A DNA stretch of 32,598 nt from Pseudomonadales bacterium (GTDB taxonomy: Bacteria > Pseudomonadota > Gammaproteobacteria > Pseudomonadales > Azotimanducaceae). Positions 19,486 to 28,806 of the stretch are shown here, piece by piece. Positions within the stretch are counted from its first letter, which is position 1, and each line of letters starts with the position of its first letter. The stretch spans positions 1-32,598 of the forward strand of contig JANQYP010000023.1 of assembly GCA_030728785.1 (NCBI GenBank), in the 5' to 3' direction. The notes under the pieces are model-generated. The model was not told the origin of the DNA and did no database searches. It saw only the letters and a list, made by a program, of their open reading frames with translations. The translations under genes and the position numbers were made by a program.

Positions 19486-20814
19486 ATGAGCACAGAACGT
19501 TCAGCCATCGTCCAGCGCATGCGCGATGGCGACATGACCATATCTAACGCGGAAATGCGCGGAGCTTTTGCCATTGACCCCCACCGCAATGTCAATGACA
19601 TCCCCCTGGCAGAACTGGATCCGTCGCACCCGGACCTGTTCGAGAACGACACCATGTGGGCCTATTTTGACCGTCTGCGAGCCGAGGATCCGGTGCATTA
19701 CACCGCTGAAAGTATGGTGGGGCCCTATTGGTCAGTGACCAAATATGCCGACATGATGTACGTCGACAAACATCATGAGCTGTTTTCGTCAAAACAGACC
19801 TATGGCGGCATTACCCTGGCCGGCTCACCCCGGCCCGAGGATGACCCCTATGCGTTACCCATGTTTATTGCCGATGATCCCCCCCGCCATGATGCCCAGC
19901 GGCGTGTGGTGACCCCGCTGTTTATTCCTCGCAACCTCGCCGAACTGGAGCCGCTGATTCGCGAGCGTGCCGGCCATATCCTTGACGGCCTGCCCCGTAA
20001 TGAGGAATTCAACCTGGTGCGTGAGGTGTCGGTGGAGCTGACGGGGCAGATGCTCGCCACCCTGTTTGATATTCCCCAGGAAGACCGTATGAAGCTGATC
20101 CACTGGTCTGATGTGGTGGCCAATATTGGTAACCCTGAATACTTTGATAATCCTGAGGAGGCCTTTCAGGAGCTGTTCAAGTGCCTGGCCTACTTCACCG
20201 AACTGTATGAGCGGCGCAAGACCGAGCCAGCCAAGTTCGATTTGATTTCCATGCTGGCCCACGATCCCTCCACCAACAACATGACCCCCCAGGAGCTGCT
20301 GGGTAATGTCATCCTGTTGATTGTTGGTGGCAATGACACCACCCGTAACTCCATCAGCGGCGGCGTCCTGGCGTTGAACCAGAATCCGCGGGAGTATGAA
20401 AAGCTGCTGCAGAACCCCGGTCTAATTCCAAAAATGGTGCCAGAAATTATTCGTTGGCAGACACCCCTGGCGCATATGGCTCGTACGGCCCTGCAGGACA
20501 CAGAGCTGGGTGGCAAGCAGATCAAGAAAGGTGATCGCCTGGCCATGTGGTATATCTCCGGCAACCGTGACGAAGACGCCATCGACAGACCCTATGAATT
20601 TATTATCGACCGGCCGAATCCCCGTCAGCACACCGCGTTTGGCTATGGCGTGCACCGTTGTGTGGGCAATCGCCTGGCAGAGATGCAACTGACGGTCATG
20701 TGGGAGGAAATTATGCGGCGCTTCCCCAAAATTGAAGTGACCGGCGAGGTCAAATATACCTCCAGCAGCTTTGTGCATGGTATTCGTGAGCTGCCGGTGA
20801 CCATTCGCGACTGA
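19486..20814 (+). CDS. Cytochrome P450, CYP153-like (putative alkane/terminal hydroxylase, divergent paralogue)
   Basis: I-helix LIVGGNDTTRNSISGGVLALNQNP, ExxR (EIIR), heme loop AFGYGVHRCVGNRLAEMQL. Confidence 0.92.
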   Translation: MSTERSAIVQRMRDGDMTISNAEMRGAFAIDPHRNVNDIPLAELDPSHPDLFENDTMWAYFDRLRAEDPVHYTAESMVGPYWSVTKYADMMYVDKHHELFSSKQTYGGITLAGSPRPEDDPYALPMFIADDPPRHDAQRRVVTPLFIPRNLAELEPLIRERAGHILDGLPRNEEFNLVREVSVELTGQMLATLFDIPQEDRMKLIHWSDVVANIGNPEYFDNPEEAFQELFKCLAYFTELYERRKTEPAKFDLISMLAHDPSTNNMTPQELLGNVILLIVGGNDTTRNSISGGVLALNQNPREYEKLLQNPGLIPKMVPEIIRWQTPLAHMARTALQDTELGGKQIKKGDRLAMWYISGNRDEDAIDRPYEFIIDRPNPRQHTAFGYGVHRCVGNRLAEMQLTVMWEEIMRRFPKIEVTGEVKYTSSSFVHGIRELPVTIRD

Positions 20815-20904
20815 TTTGTTCGTGACTATGGACGGGCTGGTGGGCTAGGCTCTACGGCCCCATTCCGCTATATTGGGGGCCGAGTAACTTAAGGGGTAAT
20901 AAAA

Positions 20905-23103
20905 ATGATAAAAAACCTGGTGATTGTGATCGTGATTGCGGCGGCCGGATTTGGTCTCTATACCGTTATGCAGGACAAGGCCGCGCCTCAGCCGGCGGCG
21001 GTCAGCGACGCAGCAGACACAGGCGCAGTGGTCGCAGAGCCGACAGTGGGTCTGATTGATGATGCGCGCATTATCAGTGCCGAGAGCGAACCGGGTAACT
21101 GGCTGGCTCATGGCCGTACCTATGAAGAACAGCGGTTTTCGCCCCTGGAGCAGGTTAACAAGGAGAGTGTCTCGCGCCTCGGCCTGGCCTGGTTCAGTGA
21201 TATGCAGAGCAATCGGGCGCAGGAATCCACGCCGATTGTGGTTGATGGCATGATGTTCCTCACCACCGCCTGGAGCCGGGTCTACGCCCTGGATGCCAAG
21301 ACCGGTGAGCAAATCTGGCATTACGATCCCCAGGTGCCCGGTGCCTGGGCGCGTAAAGGCTGCTGTGACGTGGTTAATCGCGGTGTCGCGGTCTACAAGG
21401 GTAAAGTCTATGTGGCCAGCTATGACGGCCGCCTGATTGCCCTGGATGCTGGCACTGGTGCTGAGATCTGGCAGATCAACACCCTTACCGATCGTAGTCG
21501 CGATTACACCATCACCGGCGCCCCGCGGGTAGCAAACGGCAAGGTGTTTATTGGTAACGGCGGTGCTGAGTTTGGTGTCCGCGGTTATGTCACCGCTTAT
21601 GACGCTGAGACCGGTGCCCAGGTCTGGCGTTTCTTTACAGTACCAGGTAACCCTGATGAACCCTTCGAAACCCCCGAAATGGCAATGGCTGCCAAGACCT
21701 GGAAAGGCGGTGAATGGTGGAAGATTGGTGGTGGCGGTACTGTCTGGAACTCCATTGTTTATGATCCCGAATTCAACCAGCTCTATCTTGGGGTAGGCAA
21801 CGGGACTCCCTGGACCCGCGCCATTCGGTCACCTGGTGGTGGCGACAATCTGTTCCTGTCGTCTATTGTCGCACTCGATGCTGACAGCGGTGCCTACAAG
21901 TGGCACTACCAGACCACACCCATGGATAACTGGGATTACACCGCTGTGCAGGATATGGTGCTGGCCAATATGGATGTGGATGGTGTCGAGCGCAAGGTGC
22001 TGATGCAGGCGCCGAAAAATGGTTTCTTTTATGTCCTGGATCGGTCTGACGGCAAGCTGCTGCGGGCGAACAAGTATGTCACGGCTACCTGGGCAACCCA
22101 TGTGGATATGACCACGGGGCGGCCAGTGGAAGACCCCGCTTATGATTACTCGGAAAAAACCAAATGGGTGTTGCCTGGTCCTTTGGGTGGCCACAACTGG
22201 CAGGCCATGGCCTTTGATCCGACGCGGCGCCTGGCGTTTATCCCAGCCATGGAAAACCCCCTGGCTTACGCCATGAATGATGAATGGAAGAATACCGGGG
22301 TCTACAAGCATATCGTCGGTGGCTGGAACACGGGGCTCGAGTTTGGCCGGCTGGTGCAGGTGATGGGTGAAGATGGTGTACCGCCCAAGGCGCGCGGTTA
22401 CCTGAAAGCCTTTGACCCCCTTACAGGTGAAGAAAAATGGGCGGTAGAGCAGGTCCATCACTGGAATGGCGGCACCCTGGCCACGGAAGGTGGCTTGGTA
22501 TTCCAGGGTAACTCATTGGGCGAAGTCAAAGCCTATGACTCAGATACTGGCGACGTGTTGTGGTCCTTTAACGCCTTCACGTCGTTTCTTGCGCCGCCCA
22601 TTACTTACCAGATTGAAGGGGTCCAGTACGTGGCGATTCAGGCAGGTACCGGTGGCGGTGACCTGTTTGGTGGTGAGTCGAATAACCTGGCGTCTATGAC
22701 CTATGGTAACTTTGGCAAGTTGCTGGTGTTCAAGCTGGATGGCAAGGCGGATCTGCCCCAGCCAATTGCGCTGGATCGAAGTATTCCGGAACCTCCTGCC
22801 AGCAATGCTTCCGCGCAAGAAATTGCCCGTGGTGAGAGTGTCTACCACTCTAACTGCGCCGTCTGTCATGGCTTTATGGCAAAATCCAGCGGTGTCGTAC
22901 CTGACCTGCGCATGACCGGTGAAACCCGTCATGGCCTGTATAAGGAAATTGTTCTGGGCGGTATCCTGGCCGGCACCGGCATGGCAAGTTATGCTGATCT
23001 GATCGACGAAAATGATGTGGAAGCCGTTCAGGCCTATGTCATCAGCCGCGCCAAAGAGGATCGGGCGGCTGCCGCTGCGGCCGCTGCGGCTCAGGGTGAC
23101 TAA
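20905..23103 (+). CDS. PQQ-dependent alcohol dehydrogenase with C-terminal cytochrome c (type II quinohemoprotein)
   Basis: Adjacent Cys pair in ARKGCCDVVNRGVAVY, repeated beta-propeller W motifs, GGGDNLFLSSIVALDADSG, and CAVCHG c-type heme motif near the C terminus; N-terminal membrane/export segment. Confidence 0.93.
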   Translation: MIKNLVIVIVIAAAGFGLYTVMQDKAAPQPAAVSDAADTGAVVAEPTVGLIDDARIISAESEPGNWLAHGRTYEEQRFSPLEQVNKESVSRLGLAWFSDMQSNRAQESTPIVVDGMMFLTTAWSRVYALDAKTGEQIWHYDPQVPGAWARKGCCDVVNRGVAVYKGKVYVASYDGRLIALDAGTGAEIWQINTLTDRSRDYTITGAPRVANGKVFIGNGGAEFGVRGYVTAYDAETGAQVWRFFTVPGNPDEPFETPEMAMAAKTWKGGEWWKIGGGGTVWNSIVYDPEFNQLYLGVGNGTPWTRAIRSPGGGDNLFLSSIVALDADSGAYKWHYQTTPMDNWDYTAVQDMVLANMDVDGVERKVLMQAPKNGFFYVLDRSDGKLLRANKYVTATWATHVDMTTGRPVEDPAYDYSEKTKWVLPGPLGGHNWQAMAFDPTRRLAFIPAMENPLAYAMNDEWKNTGVYKHIVGGWNTGLEFGRLVQVMGEDGVPPKARGYLKAFDPLTGEEKWAVEQVHHWNGGTLATEGGLVFQGNSLGEVKAYDSDTGDVLWSFNAFTSFLAPPITYQIEGVQYVAIQAGTGGGDLFGGESNNLASMTYGNFGKLLVFKLDGKADLPQPIALDRSIPEPPASNASAQEIARGESVYHSNCAVCHGFMAKSSGVVPDLRMTGETRHGLYKEIVLGGILAGTGMASYADLIDENDVEAVQAYVISRAKEDRAAAAAAAAAQGD

Positions 23104-23108
23104 GCGCT

Positions 23109-23666
23109 TCAGTTACCCTTGGGTGGCAGATTGTTGCGTTGCAGGGTTGTAAATTCCAACCCTGCATCGCGTTCCTGAAAGGCCGCATTGGCAGGATCCA
23201 GCGCAAGTGGCATGTCGCTGCTGCGGTCCTGCGTTGTTTCTGCCTCAAGCCGTTCTCGAGCCAGTTGCCCCTCAACAATCTTACCCTCGTCAATCTGGCG
23301 CAGGGCATCCTGAACTTTCTCCGCGGTTTCCAGTTCATAGGGCAGGTGATAGGCACGTGGCGTCGCGAGCAGTTTGCCGCCAGGCACGCTCGGTTGAATC
23401 CACAAATAGATGGCACCTTTAGCCTTCTGGGCCTTGTCGGGTTCATTAATGGTAGCCCAGTGCAGGCGAAAGTGTTTTGGTAATGCTTCCTCGACGGGCC
23501 AGCCCTGTAGTTCTTTAAGACCCAGATAGGTGCCGACATACAGGCCCGACACCAGTACCACCATGAACAGCTTGAAGGTGACGCTGCGGCGGGTTGCCAC
23601 CAGCAGGTAGAGTAACAGCGCACCTATCACCGCATAGGCGATAGCCAAAATCTGGACTGAGATCAA
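23109..23666 (-). CDS. Hypothetical membrane protein, two N-terminal TM segments, third gene of the ExbB/ExbD-like cluster
   Basis: 185-aa ORF overlapping the next upstream gene by 4 bp (ATG 3666 side/stop 23663); two hydrophobic segments then a soluble tail. Confidence 0.75.
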   Translation of the reverse strand: MISVQILAIAYAVIGALLLYLLVATRRSVTFKLFMVVLVSGLYVGTYLGLKELQGWPVEEALPKHFRLHWATINEPDKAQKAKGAIYLWIQPSVPGGKLLATPRAYHLPYELETAEKVQDALRQIDEGKIVEGQLARERLEAETTQDRSSDMPLALDPANAAFQERDAGLEFTTLQRNNLPPKGN

Positions 23667-24283
23667 GGGACTTTTCCTGGGTTGATTTTGGTCAGCAGGC
23701 GTTTCTGCAGATCGCTGGTGGCGGCCACGTCCCCATCACTATCCAGCACAAAACGGCTGGCGGTGACTTCCATACCGGCCCGGCTCAGTTGATGCACGCC
23801 GTAATACACCAGCGTCACCACGGGATTGAGTTTCTCCACCTTGACACTGACGGCTACAGGCTCACTGTAGTTAGCCTTGTAATGCAGGATGTTCACCACA
23901 TACTCGCCAGGAATCCAGGCCCGCACCGTGATACTTTCCTGGTTAATAGGGTTGGTGACCAATTCGCCGTTGATGATCATCTGGTCCTGCACGGCCCCGC
24001 GATCATCCCGATCCAGGTGCATGGTGCCGGTATCTTTGTTGTCGAACCAGAGGATCTCGCCGTTAGGGTCTTCCACCAGCACATCTATATCGTCAGGGTG
24101 ACCGTCGGGCCAGGCGACAGTGATGAGAAATTCTGCCTTGACGGTGACATTACCCTGCTTGTCAGGCTCGGCAATGAGGATAAACGCGATCAGGAACATA
24201 AAGGCAAAACCCAGCAGGGTGTTGAACAACAGGTCCGTAAAGGCGTCGTTAGTACGTGTCTGGCGGCTGAACCGGCGGCGCAT
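23663..24283 (-). CDS. ExbD/TolR/MotB-like single-TM protein with a beta-rich (DUF2135-like) periplasmic domain
   Basis: FTDLLFNTLLGFAFMFLIAFIL resembles ExbD/TolR PxxDxxLxLLxxFM with TM Asp; downstream WPDGHPDDIDVLVEDPNGEILWF... domain; directly follows the ExbB-like gene. Confidence 0.7.
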   Translation of the reverse strand: MRRRFSRQTRTNDAFTDLLFNTLLGFAFMFLIAFILIAEPDKQGNVTVKAEFLITVAWPDGHPDDIDVLVEDPNGEILWFDNKDTGTMHLDRDDRGAVQDQMIINGELVTNPINQESITVRAWIPGEYVVNILHYKANYSEPVAVSVKVEKLNPVVTLVYYGVHQLSRAGMEVTASRFVLDSDGDVAATSDLQKRLLTKINPGKVP

Positions 24284-24286
24284 GGA

Positions 24287-25078
24287 TCAGGCCGCGGGCT
24301 GGTGCAGTGTGGGTAGAATATAGACATCAACAGCCACGGCGACCTTGTCGATAAGCCTCGAGGCGGCCGTATCCAGCATCTCATATTGCAGGCCCAGCAG
24401 GGTGCTGGTGACCAGACCGGCCATGGTGGTGTACAGCGCCACAGCCATGCCACCGCTCATCTGGCCCAGCAGTTGCTGCAGCACATTGGGGTCAAAGTCC
24501 GTGAGTTCACCAACGGGGCTTAACATCATGATAAAACCCAGGATGGTCCCCAGCAGGCCCAGCTTAAGCAGCATGTCGGCAGCCCAGTGGCCAAAGGCAT
24601 AACGTGCCATCAGCCTTTCAGCGAGGACCTCCAGCAGTAACTGGTGGTTCAGTTCGCCACTGACATGACGTTGGGATTTATGCAGCAATTCCTGCAGATA
24701 ATCGGCAAACACGCCTTTTTCAACGGTTTCGCCCTTGAGGCTGACATGCCCTGCGTCAAGTTGCAGGTCGCCCACTGCCAGGTCGCTGATACGGCTGCCC
24801 AGGTTATCGATCACTTTGGTGTCCGTTGCCAGTTGGATTACCAGTGCCAGCCAATGCAGGCTAAGCACGGCATATAACAGCAGGATGACGTAGGAGATGT
24901 AGCTGCGGTCACTGTTGAGGGCGATACTCAGCCAGCCGCGGTCACCCGCCAGGAAAAAGCCGAACAGCACCAGGCCAACCAGGATAAGAGATTTCAGCAG
25001 GAGATTGTAGTGGGTGACCAGGGACAGGTTTTGCATCAAGATGACTTCGGGTCGTGACAGATGGCCGAAGAATAACAT
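24287..25078 (-). CDS. MotA/TolQ/ExbB proton channel family protein
   Basis: LLKLGLLGTILGFIMMLSPVGELTDFDPNVLQQLLGQMSGGMAVALYTTMAGLVTSTLLGLQYEMLD. Start at ATG 25078 preferred (GAGG upstream); the ORF-track start at 25114 falls in the terminator. Confidence 0.85.
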   Translation of the reverse strand: MLFFGHLSRPEVILMQNLSLVTHYNLLLKSLILVGLVLFGFFLAGDRGWLSIALNSDRSYISYVILLLYAVLSLHWLALVIQLATDTKVIDNLGSRISDLAVGDLQLDAGHVSLKGETVEKGVFADYLQELLHKSQRHVSGELNHQLLLEVLAERLMARYAFGHWAADMLLKLGLLGTILGFIMMLSPVGELTDFDPNVLQQLLGQMSGGMAVALYTTMAGLVTSTLLGLQYEMLDTAASRLIDKVAVAVDVYILPTLHQPAA

Positions 25079-25113
25079 TCTGCAGCGCCTCGGGGATACA
25101 TTAACGGCGGGCA

Positions 25114-25151
25114 TAAAAAAAGCGCCCGCAGCCCTTTAGCTGGCGGACGCT
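25114..25151 (-). terminator. Putative intrinsic terminator downstream of the minus-strand CYP153 gene
   Basis: Minus strand: agcgtccgccagc-taaag-ggctgcgggcgct followed by ttttttt; imperfect stem. Confidence 0.72.
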
Positions 25152-25171
25152 GTCGCGCTAAAAACCGCTGC

Positions 25172-26491
25172 CTACAAAGGGTGTACTTTCACGGGCAGTT
25201 CAGTAATACCACGAACAAAACTGGAACGCAGGCGTACCGGTTCACCAACAACTTCAACATGGCTGAAGCGCTTGAGAATTTCTTCCCAGACGATACGCAG
25301 CTGCATCTCTGCCAGGCGGTTACCCATGCAGCGGTGGATGCCAAAGCCAAAGGACAGGTGATGCCGGGCCTGGGGCCGGTCAATAATAAACTCATCCGGC
25401 CGGTCAATAGCGTCAGCATCGCGGTTGCCAGAGACATACCACATCAGCAGCTGGTCATCTTTCTTGATCTGCTTGCCGCGCAGCTCAAAGTCAACGTTAG
25501 AGGTGCGGCGCATGTAGGGCAGAGGTGTCTGCCAGCGGATAATTTCCGACACCATGTTGGGTATCAGCGCCGGATTGGCGCGCAGCTTGGCGTATTCTGC
25601 CGGGTTCTGGTTGAGGGCCAGCACACCACCACTCATGGAGTTACGGGTGGTGTCATTACCACCAACAATCAGCAGGATCAGGTTGCCAAGGAATTCAAAC
25701 GGCTGCATGTCTTTGGTGTCTTTGCCGTGGGCCAGCATGGAGATCAGGTCTGATCCGGGGGTCTCAAGCTTGGCGCGTTCGTTCCACAAGGTGGTGAAGT
25801 AGGCCAGGCACTCCAGCAACTCGGTGCGGCGTTGTTCCTCTGATTCCACCACACCGGTACCGGGCGCGGCAGTGGCAACATCTGACCAGCGGGTCAGCTT
25901 GCGGCGATCCTCAAAGGGAAAGTCAAACAGGGTGGCGAGCATCTGCGTGGTCAGCTCAATAGACACCAGGTCTACCCAGTTGAAGGTTTCACCCACCGGC
26001 AGGCTGTCGAGAATTTTACCAGCCCGCTCGCGAATGATACTTTCCATTTTTGCCAGGTTGGGTGGTGCAACCACACCGCTGACAGTCGCCCGCTGCAGGT
26101 CATGTTTGGGCGGGTCCATGGCAATAAACATGGACAGGTTCAGGTCTGCCGGATTCAGTTCGGCATCTACCCGTGGGCCAATGGCAATACCATGGGCGGA
26201 GGAAAACATGTCGTGGTTCTTGTCGACAAACATGATGTCTTCGAATTTGGTGATGGACCAGTAGCGGCCAATGACGGGCAGTTCGTTCAGGTGCACCGGG
26301 TCTTCTGCCCGCAGGCGGGCAAAATGCGCCCAGTGCAGGTCCTGCTCAAACAGGCGACCATCAATCATGTTGATGTCTTCGATGGGCACAGCATAGGGAT
26401 CAACAATAACCGGTGGTGCATCTTTCCCAAGAAAGGGACTCATGGTCTCGCGGTCGACGGGTTTCTGTTCTTCTTTGCGTTGTTCGCTCAT
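25172..26491 (-). CDS. Cytochrome P450, CYP153 family (putative alkane/terminal hydroxylase)
   Basis: LIVGGNDTTRNSMSGGVLALNQNPAEYAKLRANP, EIIRWQTPLPYMRRT, SFGFGIHRCMGNRLAEMQLRIVWEEILKRF, matching remembered CYP153 signatures. Confidence 0.94.
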   Translation of the reverse strand: MSEQRKEEQKPVDRETMSPFLGKDAPPVIVDPYAVPIEDINMIDGRLFEQDLHWAHFARLRAEDPVHLNELPVIGRYWSITKFEDIMFVDKNHDMFSSAHGIAIGPRVDAELNPADLNLSMFIAMDPPKHDLQRATVSGVVAPPNLAKMESIIRERAGKILDSLPVGETFNWVDLVSIELTTQMLATLFDFPFEDRRKLTRWSDVATAAPGTGVVESEEQRRTELLECLAYFTTLWNERAKLETPGSDLISMLAHGKDTKDMQPFEFLGNLILLIVGGNDTTRNSMSGGVLALNQNPAEYAKLRANPALIPNMVSEIIRWQTPLPYMRRTSNVDFELRGKQIKKDDQLLMWYVSGNRDADAIDRPDEFIIDRPQARHHLSFGFGIHRCMGNRLAEMQLRIVWEEILKRFSHVEVVGEPVRLRSSFVRGITELPVKVHPL

Positions 26492-26588
26492 GCTTAATGT
26501 GCCTGGTCAGGTTTTAGACGTGAGTCACACTAGCACAAATATTCCAATATTTAATGATCGAATCAGGACAGGCTGGCACCGCTTAAAT

Positions 26589-27827
26589 TCAGCCTGGCGG
26601 GGCCACCGGCTGGCTGGCCAGCTGGCGTAAGCGGTAAGCGCCGAAGGCCAGTGCCAGGCCAATGCCCGTTAGCAGATACAAGCCAGCATCGAAGTGGCCC
26701 GTCAGGTCAAACAGAAAACCCAGGGACAAGGGGCCGAGGACGCCGCCCACTTCGGCAGCGGAGAAAAACAGGCCGCTGGCGACGCCGGCATAACGATCAC
26801 CAATGGCTGGCAGTTCCACCAGGGTTAAAATTAATACCGTCATCAGGGCGGAGCGGGCAATACCCTGCAGCAGCAGGCCCATAAACAATAACGGCTCGTA
26901 CTGGAAATGCAGCAGCAGGCTGGCGGCAGCGGCCGCCAGGCTCAGGCCAATCAGGATGGGAAAACGCCGCCCGGGGGTCGCCAGGCGCGGGATTAACAGT
27001 GAGCCGGCAATGCCAATCACCGTCGGTATGGCAGCCCAGTAACCGGCGGTGACCAGGTCCATGCCGTTCTGTTGCAGCAGTGATGGCAGCCAGTTATTCA
27101 GGCCATGGTTAAACAGGAACACGCCCACACTCATCAGCAGTACCAGCACGACTGCCGGTGCACGAATCAGGTTGAGCAGAATCTGGGTCTGGGGCAGGGC
27201 GGTGCCAGTGCTGGCAGTGGCCGGCGCCCGATCCAGGCTCGAATGACAGGCAATGGCCAGCCAGGCCAGGCTCGCCAGAGTGCCAAAACCCGCCCACAGC
27301 AACATCACGCTGCGCCACTGGCCATCAAAATTGGGCAGCAGGGTGGCGTGGGTCTGGGTCAGCGAGATGACGCCGCCAATAGCGGGGCCGGTCATATAGA
27401 TACCCATGGCCAGGCCGCGAGAGGAACCGGTGAACAAGGCGGTTACAACCTTGGGCGCGCCGGCAGAAACAATGGGCCCGCCAATGCCGAATAACATCAC
27501 CGCCAGCAGCAGCGCAGTGTAACTGTCTGCCACACCGCGGAAGCCGGCGGAGGCGGCAATCAGCAGGCCGCCAGCGGTCAGGGCCCAGCGCGGCCCGAGC
27601 TTGTCGAGCAGGATGCCACAGGGAATGGCCGAGAAAATATACACCAGTTGCCAGGCACCCATAATGCTGCCCATGGCGGCATGGGTCATCTGCAGATCAC
27701 TTTCGATCAGGCCCACCAGCGGCGCAAAACTCGTGGCGACCAGGCCAAAGGCGCAGTACAGCAGCCAGACACCCGCGAGGATGACCCAGCGGTAGGCGTT
27801 GGGGGCAGTCTCTTCGGGTTTCGTCAT
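26589..27827 (-). CDS. MFS transporter
   Basis: About 12 hydrophobic segments, GIMxGAWQLVYIFSAIPCGILLDKLGPRWAL MFS motif-like region. Confidence 0.9.
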   Translation of the reverse strand: MTKPEETAPNAYRWVILAGVWLLYCAFGLVATSFAPLVGLIESDLQMTHAAMGSIMGAWQLVYIFSAIPCGILLDKLGPRWALTAGGLLIAASAGFRGVADSYTALLLAVMLFGIGGPIVSAGAPKVVTALFTGSSRGLAMGIYMTGPAIGGVISLTQTHATLLPNFDGQWRSVMLLWAGFGTLASLAWLAIACHSSLDRAPATASTGTALPQTQILLNLIRAPAVVLVLLMSVGVFLFNHGLNNWLPSLLQQNGMDLVTAGYWAAIPTVIGIAGSLLIPRLATPGRRFPILIGLSLAAAAASLLLHFQYEPLLFMGLLLQGIARSALMTVLILTLVELPAIGDRYAGVASGLFFSAAEVGGVLGPLSLGFLFDLTGHFDAGLYLLTGIGLALAFGAYRLRQLASQPVAPPG

Positions 27828-27966
27828 AGGGGTGTCGCTGGTTACAGGGTCGGCAATTTATGCATCAGGTTTAACCAACTGTAGCAGGTTTGTCTGATAT
27901 TTGGGGTCAGAGTAAAAACTCCGGCCTGGGTGAATAGAAGCCCCATCACCCGTGGCGCCTGCCAGA

Positions 27967-28806
27967 CTAAAAAAACGCGTCCGCAGTACCATCAACAAAT
28001 GCGATCAACTCTGCCCGGCTGCGCCCGGCCTGGAGCAGGATCAGGCGATCCACACCCAGTGCGGCATAACCCGCCAGGGTTTCGCGGGTCAGGGGTGCCC
28101 GCGGCGTGATACTGATTTCCAGATCGCCCAGCGCCTTCGGCCGAGGATATTTCTCCTGGGCCTTGCGTAACCCCGCAATTGCCTGGCCCGCCACCTCCAC
28201 ATCCATGGCAAAACCGTACCAACCCTGGCCTTGTGTCACTGCCCGGCGGAATGCCGACTGGCTGGCGCCACCGAGAACAATAGGCGGCCCCCCTGCTTGG
28301 TGTGGTTGCGGGCGGCTTTGGATACCCGCAAAGTTGACAAAGCGGCCGGCAAACTGTGGTTGGTCTGAGGTCCACAATTCCCGCATGGCCAGAATATACT
28401 CGTCGGTCCTGGCGCCGCGCTCTGCAAAATCCACCCCCAGGGCATCAAATTCGGCTTTGAGATAACCGGCACCAATACCGAAGATCAGGCGACCCCGGGA
28501 CAGATGGTCGAGGCTGGCCATTTCCTTGGCCAGCACCACGGCATTACGCTGGGCCAGTAAGGTGATGCCGGTCCCCAGCTTAATGCTGTTGGTGACCCCG
28601 GCAATAAACGCCAGTGCTGTTGAAGGGTGGACCATGGGGGTCAAGGGCGCCGCGGGGGAGGGTGCCACCTGGGGATCTGGCAACACCACATGCTCGCCGG
28701 TCCAGAGTGATTCAAAGCCAGCGGCTTCGGCACGTGTTGCCACCTGCAGCATAATGGCGGGATCTGCGCATAATCCTGTATTGATACCAAACAGACCGTA
28801 TTGCAA
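27967..28806 (-). CDS. LLM-class (luciferase-like) flavin/F420-type oxidoreductase, TIGR03619-like
   Basis: ATRAEAAGFESLWTGEHVV, LGTGITLLAQRNAVVLAKEMASLDHLSRGRLIFGIGAGYLKAEFDALGVDFAERGARTDEYI. Confidence 0.88.
   Translation of the reverse strand: MQYGLFGINTGLCADPAIMLQVATRAEAAGFESLWTGEHVVLPDPQVAPSPAAPLTPMVHPSTALAFIAGVTNSIKLGTGITLLAQRNAVVLAKEMASLDHLSRGRLIFGIGAGYLKAEFDALGVDFAERGARTDEYILAMRELWTSDQPQFAGRFVNFAGIQSRPQPHQAGGPPIVLGGASQSAFRRAVTQGQGWYGFAMDVEVAGQAIAGLRKAQEKYPRPKALGDLEISITPRAPLTRETLAGYAALGVDRLILLQAGRSRAELIAFVDGTADAFF

Noticed and set aside
20855-20882. cggcccc/ggggccg inverted repeat between the P450 and PQQ-ADH as a terminator
   Set aside because: Short stem, 14-nt loop and no T tract; insufficient evidence to call.
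23109-25078. Zorya-type defence system (ZorA/ZorB are MotA/MotB-like)
   Set aside because: No ZorC, helicase/nuclease ZorD or ZorE partner; the ExbD-like protein lacks an OmpA-like peptidoglycan domain and the channel protein lacks the long ZorA tail.
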